DNA from: Rhodobacteraceae bacterium EL129
GTDB taxonomy: Bacteria; Pseudomonadota; Alphaproteobacteria; Rhodobacterales; Rhodobacteraceae
Direction of reading: 5' to 3'
Assembly: GCA_900313005.1 (NCBI GenBank)
Contig: ONZJ01000002.1
Span: forward strand, 169,001-233,000
Length of the DNA stretch: 64,000 nt
Part shown: positions 54,346-64,000 of the stretch, piece after piece
Position numbering within the stretch: position 1 is the stretch's first letter
Layout of the letters: every line of letters starts with the position of its first letter
The notes under the pieces: model-generated
Seen by the model: only the letters and a program-made list of their open reading frames with translations
Told to the model about the DNA's origin: nothing
The model's database searches: none
Translations under genes and position numbers: made by a program

Positions 54346-54816
54346 TTATTCTCGGTGATAGGGCGCGCCGGACAGGATTGAGGCCGCGCGGTACAGCTGT
54401 TCGCTCAGCATCACCCGCGCCAGCATGTGCGGCCAGACCATCTTGCCAAAGCTCAGTTTGAAGTCCGCCCTGGCGCGCAAGTCTTTGGACAGCCCGTCTG
54501 CTCCACCAATCAGCAAAGTCAGATCGGAGCGGCCATCATCGCGCCAGTGTCCCAGCTTTTGGGCAAATTCGGGCGACGTCAGCACCTGTCCGCGTTCGTC
54601 CATGGCGACCACGACTGATCCGTCGGGAATGGCACGCGCCAACAGCTCGGCTTCGGCGTCCTTGCCGCGGTTCTTCTTATCTTCGACCTCGCGCACCTCG
54701 CCCAAGGTAAGACCCAACGCGCGCCCTGTGCGATCAAACCGTGTCAGATAATCTTCAAGAAGGTCCGCTTCGGGGCCAGCTCGCATGCGGCCCACGGCGC
54801 AGATAAGAACGCGCAT
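54346..54816 (-). CDS. rlmH: 23S rRNA pseudouridine-1915 methyltransferase RlmH
   Basis: 156 residues, SPOUT fold. Motif LLIGGADGLSKDLRARADFKLSFGKM and the terminal EQLYRAASILSGAPYHRE are those of RlmH. The ATG touches the rsfS stop directly. The usual rsfS-rlmH neighbourhood is kept. Confidence 0.95.
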   Translation of the reverse strand: MRVLICAVGRMRAGPEADLLEDYLTRFDRTGRALGLTLGEVREVEDKKNRGKDAEAELLARAIPDGSVVVAMDERGQVLTSPEFAQKLGHWRDDGRSDLTLLIGGADGLSKDLRARADFKLSFGKMVWPHMLARVMLSEQLYRAASILSGAPYHRE

Positions 54817-55233
54817 TCAGCTGGACGGCGTGTCTTTGTCCGCGCCCGGCACCCACATCTTCTCCAGCTGATAAAACTCACGCACTTCGGGGCGGAACAC
54901 GTGAACGATCACATCGCCGGTGTCCAGCAGGACCCAATCGCCGGTGTTCTTGCCCTCAAGCTTGGCCTGAACACCCAGTTCGGTTTTCAGCTTGTCAGCC
55001 AGCTTTTCGGTGATCGCTGTCACCTGCCGGGACGAACGCCCCGAACAGATCACCATGTAATCGCCAATCTCCGTCTTGCCCCGCAAATCAATTTGCACGA
55101 CATCTTCGGCTTTGTCTTCGGTCAGAGAGGAAAGGATACGCGCCAGCTGAGTTTCGCTATCTGCGCGTGTATCAGACGCAGATTTTTGCGCCTTTTTATC
55201 AGCGGCACCCGCCGCGTCGGCCGTAAGGGTCAG
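54817..55233 (-). CDS. rsfS: Ribosome silencing factor RsfS, probable CTG start
   Basis: About 138 residues. The core VVQIDLRGKTEIGDYMVICSG...DTGDVIVHVFRPEVREFYQLEKMW is RsfS, which blocks 30S-50S joining. The only ATG/GTG in frame (55098) is inside the domain; family proteins begin about 25 or more residues earlier with LARILSSLTEDKAED, and the frame is open to a stop at 55255. A strong AGGAGG (55242-55247) sits eight bases before a CTG at 55233, the most likely start. Sequencing error cannot be excluded. Confidence 0.75.
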   Translation of the reverse strand: MTLTADAAGAADKKAQKSASDTRADSETQLARILSSLTEDKAEDVVQIDLRGKTEIGDYMVICSGRSSRQVTAITEKLADKLKTELGVQAKLEGKNTGDWVLLDTGDVIVHVFRPEVREFYQLEKMWVPGADKDTPSS

Positions 55234-55425
55234 GACAGTGTCCTCCTGAAAAAGTTAAGCACCGATTCCATATCAGTGCAGGGTTTGAGCCCAAAATAAC
55301 AAGCGGAATATGAATATTCAATGAGCGCGCGGCGCAGAGTTTTCTGTATGAGCGGAATTTGCCACTTTGCAGGAAGCACGGACCATTTGAGGCGCACCAA
55401 GCCGGTGAAAAGGACGCGCAGGACG

Positions 55426-56772
55426 TCAGTCGGGCAGGGCCTCAGCCTTCTCGGCATCTTCATCCCCTAGCAGTCGGACTTCGCGTTGTGGGAACGGGAT
55501 CGAGATGTTGTTTTCGGCAAAGGCATCCCAAAGCGCCAGATAGACATTGCCGCGAATGTTGGTCAGCCCGCCCGTGGGGTCCGAAATCCAAAAGCGCAGG
55601 ATATAGTCCACCGAGCTGTCGCCAAAGCCCACGATGTGGCACACGGGCGCTTTGAATGCCAACACCCGGTCCACGCCTTTGGCGGCTTCAATCGCAATCT
55701 TGCGCACCACATGCGGATCGCAGCCATAAGATGTGCCAAAATAGATATCGAGCCGCACAAAATCATTGGAATGCGACCAGTTCACCACTTGTCCGGTGAT
55801 CAGGTCTTCGTTCGGGATCAGATATTCCTTGCCGTCGCGTGTGACCACGCTGACGTACCGCGCGCCCAGGCTGTTGATCCACCCGAAGGTATCGCCCAGC
55901 GAAATCACATCGCCCGGTTTGATCGACTTATCCAGCAGGATGATCACGCCCGACACCAGGTTTGAGACCACTTTTTGCAGACCAAAACCAAGGCCCACAC
56001 CGATGGCACCGGACAGCACCGCAAGCCCGGTCAGGTCAATTCCGATGGTGCGCAACCCGATAAAGAAGGCCATCCCATACAGAATGACCTGCAGGAACTT
56101 AACCGCCAGCACCTGCATGGAGGGCGATATTTCCTTATTCTTGCGAATTTGCGATGTGGTTGTCGTCGAGACAAACCGGGCAATCGCAAAGAGCGCACCA
56201 ATGACAAAAAACGCCTGCAAGACCAGCCACAGGGATATGCGGGTCTCACCCAAACTCAAGGCTGCGGTGTCCAGCAATGACTGGAATTCATCCGTCACTC
56301 CGATGATGCTGAGCGTCACCCATGTCCATCCGGCATATCGAACAACAGATCTTAAAAATCCGTTTGATATCAGACGTGTAAGAATGGCTATGATAAGCCA
56401 GGCCATGGCCAGCTTGGCAGATACCGTCAGAAAAACAGAGCGGCTGGGCCAGGTGTATTCGCGCATGAACCAGACCAGAGGCCACATCACGGTTATAAAG
56501 AAAATCAGGTTCAGCCTGCGGTGCACCATCACGCCGAAGCGCATGCGCCATTTCGGCCAGCCTTCACGGGTGCGCAGCCATTCGCGGAAAACCGGGCCGA
56601 CGACCTTGGTCAATAGCCACGCGATGAGGATCACGCCGATGATCATACCGATCTGATAGGCATTCCACGGGCGATACAACCCGGTCAGGAAGTCCTGCGC
56701 CTGTGCATAGAGGCTCAGCGCAACTTCCTGCGCTTCTTCGGGAATTTCGGGAACGTCGACAATTTCTTCCAT
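55426..56772 (-). CDS. MscS-family mechanosensitive channel
   Basis: 448 residues. Several N-terminal membrane segments (from ~35) and the MscS core: GVGLGFGLQKVVSNLVSGVIILLDKSIKPGDVISLGDTFGWINSLG (~250) and VVTRDGKEYLIPNEDLITGQVVNWS. Osmotic release valve. ATG 56772 (MEEIVDVP) is preferred to a start 123 bases upstream, which would run into the divergent HDAC gene promoter. Gap to rsfS (55256-55425) has no gene. Confidence 0.9.
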   Translation of the reverse strand: MEEIVDVPEIPEEAQEVALSLYAQAQDFLTGLYRPWNAYQIGMIIGVILIAWLLTKVVGPVFREWLRTREGWPKWRMRFGVMVHRRLNLIFFITVMWPLVWFMREYTWPSRSVFLTVSAKLAMAWLIIAILTRLISNGFLRSVVRYAGWTWVTLSIIGVTDEFQSLLDTAALSLGETRISLWLVLQAFFVIGALFAIARFVSTTTTSQIRKNKEISPSMQVLAVKFLQVILYGMAFFIGLRTIGIDLTGLAVLSGAIGVGLGFGLQKVVSNLVSGVIILLDKSIKPGDVISLGDTFGWINSLGARYVSVVTRDGKEYLIPNEDLITGQVVNWSHSNDFVRLDIYFGTSYGCDPHVVRKIAIEAAKGVDRVLAFKAPVCHIVGFGDSSVDYILRFWISDPTGGLTNIRGNVYLALWDAFAENNISIPFPQREVRLLGDEDAEKAEALPD

Positions 56773-56871
56773 TGCTGGGAACTTGCCATGGGATGGGCCC
56801 TGCAACAAGCCTGCACTGGACAATGCAGATGAATTTGCGTTCTGTTCTTGTGCGAAAGTGAGGCCGAAAAA

Positions 56872-57798
56872 ATGACCACAGCCCTGATCACCCACGATGA
56901 TTGCCTATCCCATGTCACCCCGGAGGGACATCCCGAGCGTGTGGCGCGCCTTGAGTATATACTGGCCGCACTGGAGGGCAAAGATTTGCGCCGGGTTGAG
57001 GCCCCGCTGGGGCGGTCTGAGGATATCCTGAGGGTTCATCCGCAGTCCCATATTGATCATGTCGCGGGCTCAGCGCCGGACCAGGGGCAGGTGCCGCTCG
57101 ATGCTGATACCTGGATGTCGCCGGGCACTTATGCCGCCGCCCTGCGCGCGGTTGGGGGGGGCACACAGGCGGTTGATCTGGTGCTTGGGGGTGAAGTGGA
57201 CAACGCTTTTTCGGCGTGCCGCCCGCCGGGCCATCACGCTGAAACCCGCACGACCATGGGGTTTTGCCTTTACGGGAACGTCGCGATTGCTGCGAAATAT
57301 GCGCTCGATCACCATGGGCTTGCGCGCGTGGCGGTGGTGGATTTTGACGTGCATCACGGCAATGGCACACAGGCTTTGCTGGAGGATGACCCGCGAGTCT
57401 TGTTTGTCTCAACCCATCAAAGTCCGCTTTGGCCGGGGTCAGGGATGGCCCATGAAACCGGTGTGGATAACAATGTCCTGAACGTGCCTTTGCCCGGCGG
57501 CAGTGACGGACAAACCATCCGACAAGCGATGCAGTCGCAGATTTTGCCAGCGCTTGAGGCGTTTCAACCAGAACTGTTGTTCATCTCCGCAGGGTTTGAT
57601 GCGCATCGGGCGGATCCGCTCGCTGGGCTGAACTGGTCAACGCAGGACTTTGGCTGGATCACCGAGCAGTTGTGCGACGCCGCAGATGCGCACTGCGGAG
57701 GCAAGATCGTGTCCTGCCTTGAGGGGGGTTATGATCTGGCGGCTTTGGCCGAAAGTGCGGCGCTGCATGTTGATGTGCTGATCGCACGCGGGCAGTAA
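56872..57798 (+). CDS. HDAC/acetylpolyamine-amidohydrolase family deacetylase
   Basis: 308 residues. Start MTTALITHDDC; zinc-hydrolase motifs RPPGHHAETRTTMGFC (catalytic His pair, ~119), VDFDVHHGNGTQALL (zinc Asp/His, ~156) and FISAGFDAHRADPL (~240), with GYDLAAL. All catalytic residues intact. Cytoplasmic. Divergent from the MscS gene. Bacterial members act on acetylpolyamines or acetyl-lysine; the substrate here is unknown. Confidence 0.9.
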   Translation: MTTALITHDDCLSHVTPEGHPERVARLEYILAALEGKDLRRVEAPLGRSEDILRVHPQSHIDHVAGSAPDQGQVPLDADTWMSPGTYAAALRAVGGGTQAVDLVLGGEVDNAFSACRPPGHHAETRTTMGFCLYGNVAIAAKYALDHHGLARVAVVDFDVHHGNGTQALLEDDPRVLFVSTHQSPLWPGSGMAHETGVDNNVLNVPLPGGSDGQTIRQAMQSQILPALEAFQPELLFISAGFDAHRADPLAGLNWSTQDFGWITEQLCDAADAHCGGKIVSCLEGGYDLAALAESAALHVDVLIARGQ

Positions 57799-57810
57799 GC
57801 CCCGCAGCGG

Positions 57811-59878
<2,068 letters not shown>

Positions 59879-59934
59879 ACGACTGAAACGGGTCCCGCCG
59901 ACGCGTTCACGCGGGCCCGCGATACCGCGAAATT

Positions 59935-59970
59935 GCCCGCCCATGTCTTGAGATTTGGGCGGGCTTTTTT
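59935..59970 (+). terminator. Hairpin after the binding-protein gene
   Basis: GCCCGCCCA (59935-59943) pairs with TGGGCGGGC (59956-59964), loop 12 bases, followed by TTTTTT. It lies between tmoX and tmoW and would raise binding-protein output relative to the rest of the operon, as for aapJ. Confidence 0.8.
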
Positions 59971-60023
59971 AACCCTATTAGCCAAAGCAACAACAAAAAA
60001 CCGCCAGATAAGGACGAAAACAG

Positions 60024-61055
60024 ATGTCAGACGAAGCCCCGGTCATCTCTTGTAAAAACGTTTGGAAGCTTTTTGGGCCTGAGCCTGAGAAGTACCTTGC
60101 GAGCATGGAGCCAGGGCGTAGCTTTGATGATATTCGCGCTGATGGGTACATCGCCGGCGTCAAGGATGTTTCGGTTGAGGTGGGTCGTGGCGAGATGCTG
60201 GTCATTATGGGCCTGTCTGGATCAGGCAAATCCACGTTGGTGCGCTGTTTCTCGCGTTTGCACGAAATCACGGGCGGTACGATCTCGGTCGAAGGACAAG
60301 ATATCATGTCGCTTCCCGAGAAAGATCTGATTGAACTGCGCCGCTCAAAAATGGGCATGGTGTTCCAATCTTTCGGCCTGCTGCCGCACCGAACGGTGCT
60401 GGAAAACATAGCCTTCCCGCTGGAAATGCGTGGACAAGACAAACACGAACGCCGCGAACGCGCATTGGAAGTGTGCAAGCTGGTGGGCCTTGAGGGCCGC
60501 GAGGAATACTTCCCACGCGAGCTATCAGGCGGTCAGCAGCAACGTGTGGGCATCGCCCGCTCGTTGGCGATTGAACCTGACATCTGGTTCCTGGACGAGC
60601 CGTTTTCCGCGCTTGATCCGTTGATCCGCCGCGAAATGCAGGATGAATTCCTACGTCTACAAGAAATGCTGGGCAAAACCATTGTGTTTATCACCCACGA
60701 TTTTGACGAGGCCCTGCGCCTTGCCGACCGTATCGCCATTATGAAAGACGGCGCGGTCGAGCAATGTGACACGCCGGATCAGATCGTTTTGAATCCGGCC
60801 ACGCCTTATGTGAAAAAGTTCACGGAAGAGATCGAAAAATCCCGCGTGGTGCACGCCCGCGTTCTAGCCAATCCGATCAACGGCTCTGTGCCCGAAGGGC
60901 CAACCGTCCGCGCCGGGCACACGATTTTGCAATTGGCCCGTCAACTGGTCAACGATGATCGTGACGAAGTGCCTGTGGCCGATAAAAACGACAAGCTGAT
61001 CGGTGTGATGAACCGGCAAGAAGCTCTCGACGTCCTTCTGGGCAAGGGGAACTGA
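60024..61055 (+). CDS. tmoW: ATP-binding protein of the TMAO/betaine transporter
   Basis: 343 residues, ProV-type. Walker A GLSGSGKST at 63-71, signature [15 protein letters not shown] (~173), Walker B DIWFLDEPFSALDPL, and the switch HDFDEAL; after ~270 a C-terminal extension with ADKNDKLIGVMNRQEALDVLL, like a truncated CBS regulatory domain. tmoV follows one base after its stop. Confidence 0.88.
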   Translation: MSDEAPVISCKNVWKLFGPEPEKYLASMEPGRSFDDIRADGYIAGVKDVSVEVGRGEMLVIMGLSGSGKSTLVRCFSRLHEITGGTISVEGQDIMSLPEKDLIELRRSKMGMVFQSFGLLPHRTVLENIAFPLEMRGQDKHERRERALEVCKLVGLEGREEYFPRELSGGQQQRVGIARSLAIEPDIWFLDEPFSALDPLIRREMQDEFLRLQEMLGKTIVFITHDFDEALRLADRIAIMKDGAVEQCDTPDQIVLNPATPYVKKFTEEIEKSRVVHARVLANPINGSVPEGPTVRAGHTILQLARQLVNDDRDEVPVADKNDKLIGVMNRQEALDVLLGKGN

Positions 61056-61056
61056 T

Positions 61057-63030
61057 ATGGCTGATGTGACGGCCTCGCCGGTGGCATCTGAAACCGGATT
61101 AAGTAAAATACGCATTGTCCAGATCATGCTGGCGATTGCAGTGATCCTGACGGCTGCGCGCCCTATACTGCCCGACTTTCTGGTGCGCTTGCCCGAAGAA
61201 TGGATTCCACCCCTTGCAGTCTGGGCCGATGCGTTTTTCAATTTCATCATCGATGATCTTAAACTGGCTGTCCTGACACGCTGGTTTGCGGAAGGGCCGT
61301 TGGAGTTCATGCTGGATACAACGGCCAACCTCTTGGAAGGCAAACGACGCTGGCCATTCCTTGGTCCCATTCCCTGGGCTGCGATTGCTGCCTTTGCAGC
61401 GGTGATTGGGTACTATCTGGGCGGCTGGAAAATGGCCTTGTTGGCGGGTGGTACCTTCGTCTGGACCGCGATGATTGGCCAATGGAAGATCGCGATGCAG
61501 ACGATGTCTGTTCTGGTGGTCGCAGCACCTATCGCCTTTGCGGTTGGTCTTGGCCTTGGCATTGCAGCTTGGAAATGGGCGCGCTTTGACCGTGCCATCA
61601 AGCCGATCCTTGCGGTGCTGCAAACCTTGCCGTTCTTCACCTACCTTTTGCCTGCGGTCATCTTCTTCAAAGTGGGTCCAACCGCCGGTGCGGTGGCCAC
61701 GATTGTTTACGCGATCCCGCCGATGATCCTGATGACCACTCTGGGTCTCAAGAAAGTCAGCCCCGAGGTGGTTGAGGCTGGCAAGATGTGTGGCTGCACC
61801 AAGTTCCAGATGCTGACCCGCGTTTACATCCCCTCGGCCCGAACCGAGATTCTGGTGGGTGTGAACCAGGTGATCATGCTCTGTCTGGCGATGGTCGTTC
61901 TGACCGCCTTTATTGGCATGCCCGGTCTGGGTGCCAAATTGCTGGCGATGATGGGCAGCTTTAAACTCGGCCGTTCGTTCGAGATTGGCGTGACGATCGT
62001 GTTGTTGGCGATCACGCTGGACCAAATGTCCAAAGCCTGGGTCGTCAAACAGCCCGAGCATTTTGAGCGCGATACGCCGTGGTACATCCGGCGCAAGTAC
62101 ACGGTCATGGCCATTGGTGCATTTGTGGCCTTCTTCTTGATCGCACAGGCGGTTGATATTCTTGACACCGTTGGCCGCAAACAAGCCTGGTCCAAAGGCA
62201 AAGAGATCGACGGCCTGATCAAGGGGTTCCTGAACATTGACTTCGTACAGGCGATCACCAACTGGCTGCGTTGGTTCCTGAACGTCTGGGTGCTGATCCC
62301 CTTCCGCAATGCGCTGCTTTACATCCCGACGCCTGCGTTCATCCTGGGGATTGTGGCCTTCTGCTACTATCTCGGCGGTAAGCGTCCGGCGATCTTCGGC
62401 GCGATTTTCTTTACCTTCGTGGCCTTCACCGGCTGGTGGGATCGCTCGGTCATCACGCTCTATGCGGTGATCTCGGCGGTAATCCTGTCGATGTTCATCG
62501 GCATTCCCCTGGGCATCGCGGCCTCACGGTCGGATAAATGGTCGCGGCGCATCTTGCTGGCCTGTGATACGGCACAAACCTTCCCCAGCTTCATCTACCT
62601 CATACCGGCGATTATGCTCTTTGGGGTGAACGATGTGGCGGTTGTGTTCTCGATCATCATCTTCACCACCGTTCCGCTGACCCGCTACACGATTGAGGGG
62701 ATGCGCACGGTGCCTGCCGAGATGACCGAGGCTGCCGATATGTCCGGCGCCACCAGAAAGCAAAAGCTGTGGTCCGTGCAATTGCCATTGGCCCTGCCCA
62801 CCATGGGCGTCGGGTTCAACCAGGCGATCATGTTTGCCTTCTTCATGGTGATCATCGCGGCCTTTATCGGCACGCAGGATCTGGGTCAGGAGCTGCAGAA
62901 AACGCTGGCGGGGACCGAACTGGGCAAGAACATCGTGCTTGGTATGAACGTGTCCCTGATGGCGTTGACCTTCGACATGACAATCATGGCGTGGTCAGAG
63001 GCCCGGAAAAAAGCACTGGGATTGGCGTAA
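61057..63030 (+). CDS. tmoV: Double-length permease of the TMAO/betaine transporter
   Basis: 657 residues with two ProW-like permease halves in one chain. Each half has a betaine-type permease block: the first with AVLQTLPFFTYLLPAVIFF, VVEAGKMCGCTKFQMLTRVYIP; the second with CDTAQTFPSFIYLIPAIMLF, MTEAADMSGATRKQKLWSVQLP. Each has its own EAA-like loop, so a single polypeptide may supply both halves of the channel. Ends overlapping the cupin start (TAATG). Confidence 0.88.
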   Translation: MADVTASPVASETGLSKIRIVQIMLAIAVILTAARPILPDFLVRLPEEWIPPLAVWADAFFNFIIDDLKLAVLTRWFAEGPLEFMLDTTANLLEGKRRWPFLGPIPWAAIAAFAAVIGYYLGGWKMALLAGGTFVWTAMIGQWKIAMQTMSVLVVAAPIAFAVGLGLGIAAWKWARFDRAIKPILAVLQTLPFFTYLLPAVIFFKVGPTAGAVATIVYAIPPMILMTTLGLKKVSPEVVEAGKMCGCTKFQMLTRVYIPSARTEILVGVNQVIMLCLAMVVLTAFIGMPGLGAKLLAMMGSFKLGRSFEIGVTIVLLAITLDQMSKAWVVKQPEHFERDTPWYIRRKYTVMAIGAFVAFFLIAQAVDILDTVGRKQAWSKGKEIDGLIKGFLNIDFVQAITNWLRWFLNVWVLIPFRNALLYIPTPAFILGIVAFCYYLGGKRPAIFGAIFFTFVAFTGWWDRSVITLYAVISAVILSMFIGIPLGIAASRSDKWSRRILLACDTAQTFPSFIYLIPAIMLFGVNDVAVVFSIIIFTTVPLTRYTIEGMRTVPAEMTEAADMSGATRKQKLWSVQLPLALPTMGVGFNQAIMFAFFMVIIAAFIGTQDLGQELQKTLAGTELGKNIVLGMNVSLMALTFDMTIMAWSEARKKALGLA

Positions 63031-63413
63031 TGGCGAAACTTGCGGATCATCGAACGGTCGCAAATTTCGACCCCGACACGTTTGAACGTATGGAAATGGA
63101 AGGCCTGCCCGACGAAGACGTGGTTTGGCGCAACGTTTCCTACGATCAGGCAACGGGGCAGGGCAGCTATCTGATGATCATGGCACCTGGCACGCGATGC
63201 AATCCGCACCGTCACAACGGCCCCGAGGAATTCTATGTGATCGAAGGCGATCTGGTCGATTGTGACGGGTTCGCCTATGGCGCAGGGGATTTCGTGTCGC
63301 TCAGTGGCGGCTCGGCGCATTTCAGCATTTCCCACACGGGCTGCAAACTGGTGGTCACCCACCGCGGCCCGATCGACGATCTTTCCATGCAAGAGCTTGA
63401 GGCCGTGTCATGA
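63030..63413 (+). CDS. Small cupin-domain protein
   Basis: 127 residues. A single cupin with metal-type histidines and glutamate in NPHRHNGPEEFYVIEGDLVDCDG (~51-65), and a later SAHFSISH. TAATG overlaps tmoV stop; its own stop overlaps the next start (ATGA), so it is translated with both neighbours. The function is not known; a role beside a methylated-amine demethylase (substrate sensing, formaldehyde or thioether handling) is only a guess. Confidence 0.85.
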   Translation: MAKLADHRTVANFDPDTFERMEMEGLPDEDVVWRNVSYDQATGQGSYLMIMAPGTRCNPHRHNGPEEFYVIEGDLVDCDGFAYGAGDFVSLSGGSAHFSISHTGCKLVVTHRGPIDDLSMQELEAVS

Positions 63414-64000
63414 ACGTCAACACCACGATAACACCTGTCTTTGAATCACCTTACGAGAGGGCAGGGGTGCTGACACCCGGCCTACCAATCTTGCCGCATG
63501 GCACTGAACGTCATCCAGTTCCGGGCGGTGGGTCACGGGCTGTGCCGATCTACAAGGGCGATGAAATATCAGTGCAGGACCGCGATGGGTTGCAACCCTG
63601 CGAATTGGTGTTTTTTACGCCCGATGGCACCTCTGATGCCGGGATGCTGGGCGTGTCTGCTATGGGTCGTCCTGATGGTGTGATCTCGGTTTTGGCCAAT
63701 GGGTCGGTCTCAGGTGCCAAGGTGGCCCACTCACTGAAGACCGCCGGTTTTGATCTGGGCCGTGCTGAGGCGATCAAGATTTTCAGCGAAGGCTCTCTTC
63801 CCGGCGATATGGTGACCTATCACGCAGGCTGTGACGGCTTGCTGATCCTCGCGGCCCCCGGTGGCCCGATGGATCCCGGCGAACAAAACCCACCTTCTGA
63901 TCTGATCCTATACATTCGCCGTGCAGATCCCGGCCTGCCCAAGGGCGAGCTGGCCCCGCCGGACCCGCTGGCTGATGCGTTGGTGGATTTCAATATTCTG
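63410..64000 (+). CDS. tdm: DUF1989-domain protein, start of probable TMAO demethylase Tdm (partial)
   Basis: The frame is open from ATG 63410 to the window end (197 codons seen). The visible part, with RAVPIYKGDEISVQDRDGLQPCELVFFTPDG and AGCDGLLILAAPGGPMDPGEQ, is the N-terminal DUF1989 type. Tdm has DUF1989 plus a C-terminal GcvT folate domain, ~790 residues; the second part lies outside. Its place right after a TMAO-type transporter supports Tdm, which splits TMAO to dimethylamine and formaldehyde. A stand-alone urea-associated DUF1989 protein is the alternative. Confidence 0.65.
   Translation, partial: MNVNTTITPVFESPYERAGVLTPGLPILPHGTERHPVPGGGSRAVPIYKGDEISVQDRDGLQPCELVFFTPDGTSDAGMLGVSAMGRPDGVISVLANGSVSGAKVAHSLKTAGFDLGRAEAIKIFSEGSLPGDMVTYHAGCDGLLILAAPGGPMDPGEQNPPSDLILYIRRADPGLPKGELAPPDPLADALVDFNIL

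Noticed and set aside
55230..55463. Leftward 77-codon frame between rsfS and the MscS gene
   Set aside because: It overlaps both neighbours' ends, and has no plausible start signal or protein-like pattern.

Overview
The window looks like a chromosomal segment of a marine Roseobacter-clade alphaproteobacterium (Rhodobacterales). Evidence: an Aap-type general amino-acid ABC transporter, an ATP12-family chaperone, a complete Paracoccus-type sox cluster, a DMSP-lyase-family cupin, and a TMAO-type transporter followed by the start of a Tdm-like demethylase. Base composition and codon usage look even (GC-rich). I saw no tRNA, rRNA, IS element, prophage or CRISPR array. Assignments rest on reading motifs by eye; no database search was possible.

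Left part (1-28 kb) is mostly housekeeping. It holds an ABC exporter, glmM and ugd (cell-envelope sugar precursors), a small unknown membrane protein, a molybdopterin-domain periplasmic protein, an M20 amidohydrolase, an SDR, two unknown exported proteins and glycerate 2-kinase. Next comes a tightly overlapping crcB-rluC-HAD-atp12 operon and aapJQMP, punctuated by intercistronic hairpins. A lone asparagine-synthetase-like gene follows. A leftward run then reads yidC-MOSC-engB-argB-sterol desaturase-ferredoxin-sixA, with a GGDEF/EAL protein beside yidC.

Middle part (28.4-41.9 kb) is the sulfur-oxidation locus. soxS-soxR-soxT run left; soxVW, soxXYZA and soxBCDEF run right; soxG- and soxH-like genes face soxF convergently. 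Palindromes sharing a GAATATG half-site lie before soxS/soxV, soxX and soxG and are the best SoxR operator candidates. The proteins would take up thiosulfate (SoxT), supply reductant to the periplasm (SoxV to SoxW/SoxS), carry the sulfur on SoxYZ, load it with SoxAX, hydrolyse sulfate off with SoxB and oxidise the sulfane with SoxCD.

Right part (41.9-57.8 kb) is again core: ttcA, ribA, an orphan OmpR-type regulator, a DMT transporter, exonuclease III, a zinc-ribbon protein, cnoX, a LON-domain protein and trm112. A DMSP-lyase-family cupin stands convergently to these. Then come ctpA-envC-gpmI and rlmH-rsfS, where rsfS appears to start at CTG, followed by an MscS channel and an HDAC-like deacetylase. 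The last 6 kb (57.8-64 kb) is a methylated-amine locus: a divergent LysR regulator, then tmoX, tmoW, tmoV, a small cupin and the first ~197 codons of a DUF1989 protein, probably tdm, cut by the window edge. Only the main arrangement is clear; no wholly new system is proven, but the degenerate SoxH, the lone asparagine-synthetase-like protein, the tmo-cupin-tdm order and the CTG-started rsfS deserve a look.
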